From the NCBI RefSeq assembly GCF_028206795.1, contig NZ_JAQLFJ010000003.1, positions 134,850-198,849 of the forward strand: DNA of 64,000 nt, read 5' to 3'. Positions within the stretch are counted from its first letter, which is position 1, and each line of letters begins with the position of its first letter. Position numbers and translations under genes: made by a program. The notes beneath the pieces were generated by a model. The model was not told the origin of the DNA, searched no databases, and saw nothing but the letters and a program-made list of their open reading frames with translations. Of this stretch, positions 46,923-55,788 are shown in pieces. Source of the DNA: Collinsella aerofaciens. GTDB taxonomy: Bacteria; Actinomycetota; Coriobacteriia; Coriobacteriales; Coriobacteriaceae.

Positions 46923-48353
46923 TCAGCCCTTCGCGTTCGATGCGTTTCGCCTCGCGTTCGCCCTCTTCCTGCTATTCCTGGCGTTCTTTGCTCTCGTGCA
47001 TTCCTCTGAACAGCATCGCGATTTGCCGTTTGCGGTGTCGGCGAACGGCCGGCCACAGTGCTCGCATATTTTGACGACATCAACCGAATAGCTCTTTGCA
47101 AGCGCAACCCAAAGGCGTGTAGCAGCATCGGGCACGCAAAGGTCGAAAGAGGAGCCGCGACCATAATCGATGACGCCATTAGCCATCTGCGGCGGACTCT
47201 GCCGCTTGGGCTCGAGGATTCTCCTCCACCTATAACCCGCGCAGCGCGAGAACCACTCCGTCATGTCCTGCACCAGATGCGAGGCCAGGGATTCCTCGGT
47301 CTTGAGAACGCGCTCGGAAGACTCGTCGAGCCCCCTGAGAGCATCACCAGGCACCCTTGCAACAAAAGACGGACCTGGAAAGTCAGTTTCCCCAACCGTC
47401 TCCATAAAGGACAATGTATCGTTCTTGCACCACCTGACATACGAACGCTCGACCATGGCAGTTCCGGGCTCAATCCTTTCATTGATCACCGTCCACTCGC
47501 CACCGCGCTTAAGTCCGCCCACGAAACCATCCCTAAACTCATGGTCGCTAGGGATTTGCAGGTTGGTGAGAACCACGTACGCGGTTTTATTTGCCTCAAT
47601 GTTGCCAAAGCAATACACGCGCCAATAGGGATCCAAAACCCCCAGCGAAGACGGCGAACCCATCTCGACCGACGAAGCCAGGGAGGAAATCTTCATTGCC
47701 CCGACGACCGAAAGCCAGGCATCAAGCGGTTCGTCGATTTCATAGGGACCGACTCTCCCCACAAAGCCAAACAAAGGACCGGTTACGCGCGCCGCGGCAG
47801 CGAATCTCTCCCAAGGATCGATGTTGGAAGCCTTGTCACCGGGATGCGGCGCGTCGTCGACGCGGCAAACCGGTGCCGGCACTTCTGACAGGGCGAGCAG
47901 CATTGCACCAACGCTTCCGTAATCTTCCAATTTACAAGACGGCAGAACGCCTTCCGGAAGACCGTCAAGAACCACGGAGCGAATCAGGCCGAAAGCAAGG
48001 TCCTTGTCCGCCCCCGGCGCGTCTGTTTCCACACTCGACGGCCTGTTCGGCATACCGATTGACCCTTCGCGATAGGTGAAGCTCATGTGATCGCCAGCAT
48101 TCTCGCCCGCAACGTCCGGAACGAGACGACCGTTCTCGTGAAATTCAAGCCCGTCCTTCGTCTTATAACCGACCTGAACCTGACCGGTCGCGGGATCAAG
48201 CGGCATAATCGGCCAATCTCGCCATTCATCTTCAGGCGGCAAAGACGACTCTCCCTCCTCCACAACGTCGATAGTCCTTGAGTCCGATTCGTCACTCTTG
48301 ACGTCGGTCAGCAGCGATTCAATCTTCTTTTTAAAAATATTGATAAGCATCAT
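46923..48353 (-). CDS. Hypothetical protein with C-terminal CGNR-like zinc ribbon
   Basis: 476 residues. The first 410 match no family I recognise. The C-terminus (about 432-470) reads CEHCGRPFADTANGKSRCCS followed by EECTRAKNARNSRKRA, a four-cysteine zinc ribbon with a basic tail as in CGNR-type DNA-binding regulators. Convergent with the integrase, ending one base after it, and divergent from the excisionase-like gene. It may regulate the element (inference). A TAAACC/GGTTTA inverted repeat lies upstream at 48360-48396. Confidence 0.6.
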   Translation of the reverse strand: MMLINIFKKKIESLLTDVKSDESDSRTIDVVEEGESSLPPEDEWRDWPIMPLDPATGQVQVGYKTKDGLEFHENGRLVPDVAGENAGDHMSFTYREGSIGMPNRPSSVETDAPGADKDLAFGLIRSVVLDGLPEGVLPSCKLEDYGSVGAMLLALSEVPAPVCRVDDAPHPGDKASNIDPWERFAAAARVTGPLFGFVGRVGPYEIDEPLDAWLSVVGAMKISSLASSVEMGSPSSLGVLDPYWRVYCFGNIEANKTAYVVLTNLQIPSDHEFRDGFVGGLKRGGEWTVINERIEPGTAMVERSYVRWCKNDTLSFMETVGETDFPGPSFVARVPGDALRGLDESSERVLKTEESLASHLVQDMTEWFSRCAGYRWRRILEPKRQSPPQMANGVIDYGRGSSFDLCVPDAATRLWVALAKSYSVDVVKICEHCGRPFADTANGKSRCCSEECTRAKNARNSRKRANARRNASNAKG

Positions 48354-48469
48354 CGCAGGTAAACCCCCGTAATAGGTGATGTAATACCCCGGTTTATGCC
48401 CACTGGCGGCATTGTGTAGTCACGGAGCAGTTCCCGTCCCGTACCACACATACCGAAGGAGGCATTCAC

Positions 48470-48676
48470 ATGGACGACAACGAAACGCCCGACATCCAGA
48501 ACGGCCCGATTCTCACCCGTGATGAGGTCGCCGACAAGCTGCATCTCACCCCCGACACCGCCGGCCAGCTCATCGCTCGCACCGGCATGGGCATCTACCT
48601 TTGCCGTCGCACATATATTTATGAGCGCGATCTCAACGCCTTTCTCAGCGCCCTGCGCGGCAAGGGCGGTGAGTAG
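48470..48676 (+). CDS. Excisionase-like small HTH protein
   Basis: 68 residues. ILTRDEVADKLHLTPDTAGQLIAR fits the MerR/excisionase-type winged helix, followed by a strand and a basic segment. Strong AAGGAGG site before the ATG. Small proteins of this type bend DNA at attachment sites or act as regulators in integrative elements. Confidence 0.7.
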   Translation: MDDNETPDIQNGPILTRDEVADKLHLTPDTAGQLIARTGMGIYLCRRTYIYERDLNAFLSALRGKGGE

Positions 48677-48677
48677 C

Positions 48678-49310
48678 GTGATTGACTACGAGGGTCTGCC
48701 CGCGACCAAAAACTATTACGACACCCTCGGCACCGTCATTACACCCAAGGCCTGGCAGGCGCTGCGCGGCCCCCGTCGCAACGCCCATCGCATCCCCCCG
48801 AACACCCCCGAGCTCATTGCCGAGCGCGCCGCCGTCATCTTTGCCGCCAAGACCGCAACCGCAAAAGAAGAAGAGTCTGCGCGCCTCTCCGCCGGCGCGT
48901 GGATTTGGATTGCCCGCGACGACGATAACGCTGCGGCTGCGGAAGCCGTTGCCATCGCGATGTCCTCATGCGAGCGCACCTCTTTCACAAGCGCGCCGGA
49001 GCTCGCCAAAGCCTGGAACGGCGGCGAGCTCTTTGGCCCGAACTCAAAATCGCACGCCGTCGACCCCTATCGCGACCCTCCCGTACTCGTCATCGCAGAC
49101 GTCGGGGCCAGCCGTATGCGCGAGGAGACTGACGCGCTCCTCGAGCTGCTCGGCGACCGTCGACGCCACAAACGCGCAACCTTGTTCGCATCAACGTTCA
49201 CCGGAAAAAGCGTCGGCCGAGCGCTTGGGGCAGCCGGAGGAAACCCCGAACGCATACACGAGCTCATCGAGCTGATTAGCGCCGGGGTGCGCGAAGGGAG
49301 GCAGTCGTGA
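48678..49310 (+). CDS. Hypothetical protein, possibly a degenerate DnaC/IstB-like ATPase
   Basis: 210 residues. VLVIADVGASRMREETDALL followed by RRRHKRATLFASTFTGKSVG resembles the Walker B and sensor-1 stretches of DnaC-type helicase loaders (usually IDDLG...). The place where Walker A should be reads WIWIARDDDNAAAAEAVAIA, without GKT. It would then not hydrolyse ATP. Start is GTG (48678) or GTG at 48669, which overlaps the previous stop. Position after an HTH gene fits a replication or maintenance role; uncertain. Confidence 0.5.
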   Translation: MIDYEGLPATKNYYDTLGTVITPKAWQALRGPRRNAHRIPPNTPELIAERAAVIFAAKTATAKEEESARLSAGAWIWIARDDDNAAAAEAVAIAMSSCERTSFTSAPELAKAWNGGELFGPNSKSHAVDPYRDPPVLVIADVGASRMREETDALLELLGDRRRHKRATLFASTFTGKSVGRALGAAGGNPERIHELIELISAGVREGRQS

Positions 49311-49394
49311 CCAGCACGAGGGCGCGAGCTCCGCCCTACAGCGGTATTCGCCATTAGCAGCTTTTCTATACGTCTCAACATTTAGGAGGTACTT

Positions 49395-49859
49395 ATGCGG
49401 CATCAGACTGTCGTAGTCCAGACGGACAGCGGTCCGGCCCTTGTCTTCGACACCGCCAAGAAGCGCTATGTCTACCATGGCAGCCAGGACACCCCCGTCC
49501 TCAACCCCGAGCACACCGAAGACGCCCAGAGCGTCTGGATCCCGCAGTTCAAGCAGGCGATTCCGAACGTTCCCCGCACTTTCATGGCGTTTAGCCCCAC
49601 TGACGAGGCCGTCGACGCGATGGATTGTCTCGCTGCCATCGACGAGTGCTATGGCATCCCCGACTACGAGCTTGTCAAGATCGCAGCTCGCGCCTATGTC
49701 GTCAACGGCACCGGCGCGGCGCACGACGCGTTTGTCAAACGCTTCGCGGCTCGACTCGAGGACATCACCCAGGAACTCGGTGTCTTCGGCGCGGTCCCCA
49801 TTGGACTCGCCGATCGCGCCCCCTTGCCCCTCTTCACCGTCGAGGACATCGACGACTAG
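49395..49859 (+). CDS. Hypothetical protein
   Basis: 154 residues, soluble, mostly helical by composition, Asp-rich at the C-terminus. The first 40 residues look like beta-strands (VVVQTDSGPALVFDTAKKRY). Excellent AGGAGG site. No family recognised. Lies in the element's plus-strand accessory operon, between the DnaC-like and RHH genes. Confidence 0.6.
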   Translation: MRHQTVVVQTDSGPALVFDTAKKRYVYHGSQDTPVLNPEHTEDAQSVWIPQFKQAIPNVPRTFMAFSPTDEAVDAMDCLAAIDECYGIPDYELVKIAARAYVVNGTGAAHDAFVKRFAARLEDITQELGVFGAVPIGLADRAPLPLFTVEDIDD

Positions 49860-49916
49860 CCCATCGTACGCCGCCGCCCGAGCGGGCGGCGGCCCTCTCA
49901 CATCGAAAGGAAAACC

Positions 49917-50375
49917 ATGCCCAAGAAAAGTGCCGATAAGAACCACAAGCCCCTCACCCTCAACGGCCACTCCTTCCGCATCCCCTCGGACGCCGAATGC
50001 CTGCTCGACGGCTGGAGCACCTACGGCGTCCAGCCCATCGTTATCGAGCCCGCAGAGAAGATCGAGGGCATCCCCGGCGCCTTCGTCATCGCGTCCCACT
50101 CCTCCGTCCCCAACATCCCTTACGTCGCGCCCGCCATCGTCGCGGAAATCGCCAAGCGCTGGCCCGGCATCGACCCCCGCGAGCTCGCCAGGGTCATCGT
50201 CGGGGTCGCCCGCAGCGGCGATCGCTCTTACACCCCGGACAGCGTCCTCCGCGGTATCGATAGCATCCTGGACCTCGATGCGACGGGAGTCGTGAACAAG
50301 CTTGTCGCCTATCCTCCCCTCCCGGCAGACCAGGCGCCCGAGAGCTATCCCAACGTCCTTCTCGAAGACGAGTAG
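49917..50375 (+). CDS. Hypothetical protein
   Basis: 152 residues, soluble, Pro- and Ile-rich, no membrane segment or known motif. GAAAGGAAA precedes the ATG. Codon use is like that of the flanking transfer genes. It follows the previous hypothetical by 57 bases and precedes the RHH gene. Confidence 0.6.
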   Translation: MPKKSADKNHKPLTLNGHSFRIPSDAECLLDGWSTYGVQPIVIEPAEKIEGIPGAFVIASHSSVPNIPYVAPAIVAEIAKRWPGIDPRELARVIVGVARSGDRSYTPDSVLRGIDSILDLDATGVVNKLVAYPPLPADQAPESYPNVLLEDE

Positions 50376-50457
50376 GGCTCAAGCGGGGCGGATCGACAAC
50401 GGTCGGTCCGCCCCTGCTTTCGGGCCGATGATCACCGCACATCGAAGAGAGGACCGA

Positions 50458-50922
50458 ATGACAGCAGCAACAAAGAACGTCAGCGTGAAGCTCGACTCAA
50501 AGCTCTACACCGCCCTCAAGACGCGGGCAGAGCTCAACGACTCCAACGTCAGCGACGAGATCCGCTCGCTCCTGCGCTCGGCGCTCGCCGCGGAGGGGCT
50601 CGACCTCTACGGCAACGAGGTCGCGGGCTTCATACGCGGCGTCGTCGACGCGCGATTGGACGTCGCCGCACTCGACATCGAGCGCAAGCTCGACGCCACC
50701 GAGGACCGCATCGCCGCGGTCCTCTCGCGCCCCATGACCGCCGCCATCATGGCCGGCCTCATGTCGGCCGACGTCCTCAAGGCCTCCTACGCCTCGCTCG
50801 ACGACGTCCCCGTCGCGGACATCTGGAAGAACTACCTCGCGCAAGCCGGCGAGCTCAGCCGCGCCGGCCTCGGCCAAATCGACGAGGTGAAGCTCCACGC
50901 GCGCGAGCGCGCCGATGGCTAG
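50458..50922 (+). CDS. Ribbon-helix-helix protein, mobilization accessory (MobC-like)
   Basis: 154 residues. Residues 6-45 (NVSVKLDSKLYTALKTRAEL followed by NDSNVSDEIRSLL) are a ribbon-helix-helix DNA-binding unit. The rest is helical. The relaxase gene starts inside its last codons (8-base overlap). Such proteins bind oriT and help the relaxase form the relaxosome. GAGAGGA site before the ATG. Confidence 0.75.
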   Translation: MTAATKNVSVKLDSKLYTALKTRAELNDSNVSDEIRSLLRSALAAEGLDLYGNEVAGFIRGVVDARLDVAALDIERKLDATEDRIAAVLSRPMTAAIMAGLMSADVLKASYASLDDVPVADIWKNYLAQAGELSRAGLGQIDEVKLHARERADG

Positions 50923-52270
50923 CCCGCCCGTCATCGTCAACCACTCCGTCGTCCGCGCGGGGGCGTCCACGAGGGCGTCCGCCGCGGGACTGGCGGCATA
51001 CGCCGGCACCCGCCGCGGCGTCGTCATCGAGGTCAGCGAGGCCGACGACAGGAGGCTCGGCGTCGACGGCCTGGCCGCCTACGCCGCGAACAGGACCGGC
51101 TCGACCGGCGGCCTCTGGGGCGCGGACGGCCCGGTCGCCGTCGCCGAGGCGAGGCGCGCCATCGCCCAAAACGGCGGCGCGGTGCTCACCACCGTCGTCA
51201 CGGTCCCGAACGACATCGCCCCAGATGCCGGCCTCGACCGCCTGGACGCCTGGCAGGCCCTGGTGCGGTCCGAGTGGCCGAGGCTCTTCTCCGAGATGAC
51301 CGGCGTGCCCGAGAGCCGCGTGGAGTTCTATGCGGCGATGCACATCAACGGCACGAGCCACCACGTCCACATCCTCACGGTCGACCGCTCGGGCGACTGG
51401 GACTCCCTGCTGCCAAAGGGGAAGATGGAGGCGGCCAGACTCGAGATCTCCTCGAAGGCCATGGCACCGCTGCTGCGGGAAGCGTACATCGAGCGCGACC
51501 TCGCGAGGAAGGCGGCCCTGGAAGCAGTTGCACGAATCGACCGCGGAAAGCTCGACATCGGCCTGCCGCCGAACGGAAGGATCGAGGCCGCCCACCTCAG
51601 GCGTTTCCATCCGGAGGCCTCCGCCGCGTTGAGGGAGGCCCTCGGCCAGGCGGCGTCCGACTCCCCCGCACTCGCCGGCGCACTGAAGCGCCACAAGAAG
51701 GCGGTCGAGAGGTGCGCCGACCTCAAGTGCCTGACCGGTGAGGCGCGGGATGTCTACGTCCGCAAGGCAGCCGCCGACCTCGGCCTCCGGTGCGAGAACG
51801 CGGCGCTGCGGGTCATAGCCCCAGACAGGACGCCGGCTCGCGAGGAGGTGCCGACACGACGCGCCGCGCCCCAAACCGGCCCCGCGACGGAGAGGCGGCG
51901 GGAAGCCGGACTCGCCACCGAGGCCCGCTCCTGCATCCCGAAGGCGCGCCTCGAAAGGATCGCACGAAAGGCCGCGCGCGGCCGGGCCCTCGAGCCGGCA
52001 GACCTCAGGGGGTGTCCCACGGCGGACCGGGCGTTCAGGCGCGCCCCGTCGGCAGGCACCGCCCTAGGGCGCGCCGCCGCGATGGCGACCCTGGTCGCCA
52101 GGGAGACCACGCGGGACGCCAGAGGACGCGACATGGGAGACGAGGCCGGCGAGAGGGCGCTGAGACTCATCGCCGCGACCCTGAGGGTCCTCGCCTCCGG
52201 CGGCACCGGGCCGTCGAGCGTCCCCGCAGTGAAGATAGCGAACAGGATAGAGAGGACGATCACGAGATGA
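50915..52270 (+). CDS. HUH relaxase (MobP/MobL-like)
   Basis: 451 residues. The metal-binding motif is HINGTSHHVH (143-152), matching the three-His site of Mob relaxases; the catalytic Tyr would lie near the N-terminus (AAYAGT or AAYAAN). The C-terminal third is Arg/Ala-rich. It nicks oriT and leads the strand into the recipient. Overlaps the RHH gene by eight bases and the coupling-protein gene by four, so the three are translationally coupled. Confidence 0.82.
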   Translation: MASPPVIVNHSVVRAGASTRASAAGLAAYAGTRRGVVIEVSEADDRRLGVDGLAAYAANRTGSTGGLWGADGPVAVAEARRAIAQNGGAVLTTVVTVPNDIAPDAGLDRLDAWQALVRSEWPRLFSEMTGVPESRVEFYAAMHINGTSHHVHILTVDRSGDWDSLLPKGKMEAARLEISSKAMAPLLREAYIERDLARKAALEAVARIDRGKLDIGLPPNGRIEAAHLRRFHPEASAALREALGQAASDSPALAGALKRHKKAVERCADLKCLTGEARDVYVRKAAADLGLRCENAALRVIAPDRTPAREEVPTRRAAPQTGPATERRREAGLATEARSCIPKARLERIARKAARGRALEPADLRGCPTADRAFRRAPSAGTALGRAAAMATLVARETTRDARGRDMGDEAGERALRLIAATLRVLASGGTGPSSVPAVKIANRIERTITR

Positions 52271-54225
52271 AACCGAAATCCTTCAACCGCGACATGAAAA
52301 AGGAACTCGCCGGCACGCTCGCGGCCCACGGCGTCGCCGCCGTCATAGCCTGCGCCGCGACCGCCGGCGCCTGGGACTACGCCAGGTGGTGGCCCCTATC
52401 CCTCATCTCGGGCCTCTCCGTCCTGCTGCGGCTGCCCACGGCCGACCCGGGCCCCGAGCCCGCCTACGTCTTCCGCGGCCCCCTCGAGGCGGCCGCCGAC
52501 GCGGCGGCGTCGGGCCAGGCGGGCGAGCTGCTCGCGGCGCTCGCCCTCGTCGCGGCCTCCGTCCTCGCGCTCGGATTCGTTTCTTGGGGCCGCTCATGGG
52601 CGAGACTCCACGACGGGACGTTCGCCGGCGACCGCGCGCCCACGCGCACGCACGGGGACGCCTGGCTCGAGTCGAGGCCCTCCAGGGTCGCGAGGCGCTG
52701 CCCTCCCTGGGACGGGAAGGCCGCCGCGAAGGGACTCGTGGCGGCCGGCTGCATCGGCGGTGGGATCGCGATGGTCCCCGCCGTCCACTGCCTCATAAGG
52801 GCGGGCAGCGGCGCGGGCAAAAGCAGACGCGCGACGGCACCCTCGATCGTCGCGGCGATCGACCGCAACGCCCACGGGATCCCGACGTCCGTCATCGTCC
52901 ACGACCCGAAGTCCGAGATTCGCGCATGGACCGAGCCGCTCGCCAGGAGGGCCGGGATGGAGGTCGTCGCCATCCGGCTCGACGAGCCCGTCAAGTCGGC
53001 GAGGTTCAACCCCCTCGACCGCGCCATCGCGGCACTCGGGACCGAGGGCGTCGCAGGTGCCGTGGCCGAGCTCCGCGAGCTGTCGGCGGCCATCGTGCCC
53101 GACGCCTTCTCCTCCGGCCAGAGGTTCTTCACGGACGCCAGCCGCAACCTGCTGACCGGCCTCTGCCTGCTCGCGATAGCGGACGGGCGGATTCCCGACG
53201 GTGCCCGGAACCTATCGACCGTGCTCGCGCTCCTGGAGCCCCGCGACGGGAAGAGCTCGGTAAAGTCGCTGGAGGAGCTCGCCGCGGACCTGCCGACGGG
53301 AAACCCGGCGCGCCAGTTCCTCCTCGTCGCCTCGTCGAACGGCGGCGGAGGGGAGGCCCTCGTCTCCACCGCGCGCAACTACCTCATGTCCTTCTGCGAC
53401 GACGACGTCAGCCGCATGCTCTGGGACGGCGAGGTCGACCTCGCATCGGTCGGACGCAAGCCCACCATCCTCTACATCGCCAGCGCGACGGACCGCGGCG
53501 ACCGCGGCGCACTCGTCTCGTGCATATTCTCGCAGGCGCTGTCGGCGCTGCGCGAGACCGCGCGCCTGTCAGGCGGCAGGCTGCCGGCGGAGACCCTGCT
53601 CGCCATCGACGAGGGCTCGGGCATCCCCAAGATCCCGCGCCTGCTGGGCGACCTCGCGGAGGTCCGCAGCATCGGGCTGCACGTCGTCTTCGTGCTCCAG
53701 AACACCCATCTGCTCGAGGCGCGATGCGGTTACTCCAGGGCGGAGTCGGACGCGCTGCTGACGCTGCTCGGCACCCAGGTCGTCCTCTCGGTAGAGTCCG
53801 TCGACGAGGCGGAGGAAATCAGCAAGCGTCTCGGCGACTACAGCGTGAGGACGACCGGGGAGAGCTCCACCAAGGGGACGCAGAGCTCCTCGTCCGGCAA
53901 GTCGTTCTCCGTGGCGCGCCGCCCGCTGATCACACCGTCGGAGCTCATGGCCTGGAGTGCGCGCGAGAACGGCGCGCTCGTGATCGACGCGGAGGGCCCG
54001 ATGGCGCTCGCCAGCCGCGACATCACCGAGACGTTCCTGGGGCCGCTGCTGGGCCTGACGCCGCCGGGGGCCGAGGACGCGCTGCTCGCGCGGGCGCTCG
54101 AGGGGGAGGTCCGCAACGCCGGTCCGGCACCGGTATGGCGCATCCCGGAGAAGCCTAAAAAGCCCAAGGGGTCGCCGTCCGGCGGCAGGAAGCGCAAGGT
54201 ATCCGCCGCGCCCGACGGGTTCTGA
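52267..54225 (+). CDS. VirD4/TraG-family conjugal coupling protein
   Basis: 652 residues. Two to three membrane segments occupy the first 180 residues; Walker A GSGAGKS is at 180-186; Walker B is in ETLLAIDEGSGIPKIP; SIGLHVVFVLQNTH is the usual motif III region. The C-terminus is basic. The ATP-driven pump delivers the relaxase-DNA complex to a type IV secretion channel. The short frame start at 52267 (ATGA overlap) is right; an upstream open frame lies inside the relaxase gene. No channel genes follow. Confidence 0.9.
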   Translation: MKPKSFNRDMKKELAGTLAAHGVAAVIACAATAGAWDYARWWPLSLISGLSVLLRLPTADPGPEPAYVFRGPLEAAADAAASGQAGELLAALALVAASVLALGFVSWGRSWARLHDGTFAGDRAPTRTHGDAWLESRPSRVARRCPPWDGKAAAKGLVAAGCIGGGIAMVPAVHCLIRAGSGAGKSRRATAPSIVAAIDRNAHGIPTSVIVHDPKSEIRAWTEPLARRAGMEVVAIRLDEPVKSARFNPLDRAIAALGTEGVAGAVAELRELSAAIVPDAFSSGQRFFTDASRNLLTGLCLLAIADGRIPDGARNLSTVLALLEPRDGKSSVKSLEELAADLPTGNPARQFLLVASSNGGGGEALVSTARNYLMSFCDDDVSRMLWDGEVDLASVGRKPTILYIASATDRGDRGALVSCIFSQALSALRETARLSGGRLPAETLLAIDEGSGIPKIPRLLGDLAEVRSIGLHVVFVLQNTHLLEARCGYSRAESDALLTLLGTQVVLSVESVDEAEEISKRLGDYSVRTTGESSTKGTQSSSSGKSFSVARRPLITPSELMAWSARENGALVIDAEGPMALASRDITETFLGPLLGLTPPGAEDALLARALEGEVRNAGPAPVWRIPEKPKKPKGSPSGGRKRKVSAAPDGF

Positions 54226-54251
54226 TGCGTCATACGGCCCTGCCTGCGAAA

Positions 54252-54299
54252 ACGGCCCGCCGTCATACGGCGCGCGAGGCGCGTATGACGGCGGGCCGT
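54252..54299. terminator. Perfect 18-bp hairpin after the transfer genes
   Basis: 54252-54269 and 54282-54299 are exact inverted copies (ACGGCCCGCCGTCATACG and its complement), with a GCGC pair in the loop. It starts 26 bases after the coupling-protein stop. No T-tract; probably terminator or part of the element's transfer region. Confidence 0.65.
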
Positions 54300-54326
54300 G
54301 ACCGCCTTCCGGTTTAACCGGCTATG

Positions 54327-54560
54327 CTACCAGCGGAAACGAACTCGGCACGCCGAGTTGCGCCGCAAAATCCCGGGCGCCCGTAGTGCGCCCTTATCCT
54401 GCTCATGATGGCGCACCTCAACCCAAAGGCCCTCCAACACGTCGTCGAACCCGAAATCGAGCTCCGCCTGGACGCTCTCGCCGAGCGCATCGCCCAGGGC
54501 GAGCTCCGGAACCTTCGTCACACGGCCGTCCAGCCACTCAATCTCTGTCATCGCGCGCAT
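54327..54560 (-). CDS. Small hypothetical protein
   Basis: 77 residues starting MRAMTEIEWLDGRVTKVPEL, acidic in the first half and basic at the end. Codon use is normal for the region. GGAAGGGG stands eight bases before the ATG. No family recognised; it could be a relic. Confidence 0.4.
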   Translation of the reverse strand: MRAMTEIEWLDGRVTKVPELALGDALGESVQAELDFGFDDVLEGLWVEVRHHEQDKGALRAPGILRRNSACRVRFRW

Positions 54561-55060
54561 GGTGCAAGCCCCTTCCGACACGGGATTGTCAGCTCAACCC
54601 GACCCTTACCCATACGGACGAACATAACTCGCCAGGGGAAGCCCCTGAAGGCCGTGCGCCACAACATGAGGCCGAATCCGCCCCCGGCTGGACAGGCCAA
54701 CAACGAAGGAGCACACGGAACCGGCGCGGCGTTACAACCGTCCCGGCAAGCGTGTCACTTGGCCAAGTCATGATGCCGACAAACCCGGAAATGCTCCAAC
54801 GGAGCGCCGAACGAGCGTAACAATATAAAGCCGTGCAACACGCGTTGGACGACCAGAACATCCCAAACAAAGGCCTGTCGGTCCCACCTTCAAGCCCAAT
54901 AGCAAAATGTGCATCAGCGGATTTGCAGCGATACAAGTCTCAACCGTCACCATCACACCGCAGCGCGCCTAGTCCCACTCATCCTACTGCAAATGTCCCA
55001 GAACGAGAAAACGTCCAGCTTAACATGCCAACCTTTATATCCGCACGCGCGTAATTCAAC
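54561..55060. other. Gene-poor stretch within the element
   Basis: 500 bases with falling GC to the right. Reading frames here have no good start site or sensible composition. I see no repeat or RNA. The region separates the transfer module from the accessory module. Confidence 0.4.
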
Positions 55061-55687
55061 TCATAAGGACCGGCTATCCCTTACCTGTGACACAATCTCA
55101 AACGCACAGAACAGAATCATCAGTCCAATCATCGCATAAGAGGCAGCCGAACCTTCAAGCACTATTCCACAAAGAACAATCTCCGCGCCGCCAATAAGAA
55201 CTGTTATCAGGCGCTCTGCCTTTTTGCTCTCGCCGCTCGCATAAAAAGGCGGCAAAGCGCACAAGATCACATATAGCCCGGGAAGGGAATACAGGATCGA
55301 TAGTCCAAGTCCCCCATCAACCGCAGTGCTTTGCGTAAGAATCAACTGAACCCAAACGGCAATTATCACTGAGCAGGTTGTCGATAAAAGAAGACTAGAA
55401 ATATAGCACGCAACAAAGTCCCGTCGCATTCGAACAGAGAAATCCGCGAACTCTCTTCGCCGCGTGGAAACAATAAGGTACGCAGAAATTGCAATAGAAC
55501 CAATCAGAGAAAACAGCGGAACAATCAGCAATTCAAGCTTATTACCCCATCGATCAACCACGCCCCCACTCCAATGAGCGGGAATTGTATCAGGGAGGAC
55601 TGACCAAGCCGCCCATAGAATCAGAAATGGAAGAATAGAGAGGACGAAAGATGATAACACTGCAGTAATTTTTTTTGAGGCTCTCAT
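55061..55687 (-). CDS. DUF1648/SdpI-like membrane protein
   Basis: 208 residues, about six membrane segments. LPDTIPAHWSGGVVDRWGNK near residue 40 is the DUF1648 motif of SdpI-type proteins, which protect against the Bacillus killing peptide SdpC. ATG at 55685-55687 is used; an in-frame GTG at 55714 is possible. GC is lower than around it. It faces a small ORF with a RiPP-leader-like sequence (55789), so an immunity role is conceivable (inference). Confidence 0.65.
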   Translation of the reverse strand: MRASKKITAVLSSFVLSILPFLILWAAWSVLPDTIPAHWSGGVVDRWGNKLELLIVPLFSLIGSIAISAYLIVSTRRREFADFSVRMRRDFVACYISSLLLSTTCSVIIAVWVQLILTQSTAVDGGLGLSILYSLPGLYVILCALPPFYASGESKKAERLITVLIGGAEIVLCGIVLEGSAASYAMIGLMILFCAFEIVSQVRDSRSL

Positions 55688-55788
55688 CGATTCCGCATCT
55701 CCTTGCGCGCTCACATTCCACTCCGCCTTAAATCAAGTATAAATACACAGTCTTTCAAGACAGCTATTCAACATTGGTGGTCACCGCT

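Noticed and set aside
51790..52266. N-terminal extension of the coupling protein into the relaxase gene
   Set aside because: The extension is an Arg-rich shadow of the relaxase frame; the ATGA overlap start at 52267 gives the normal membrane N-terminus.
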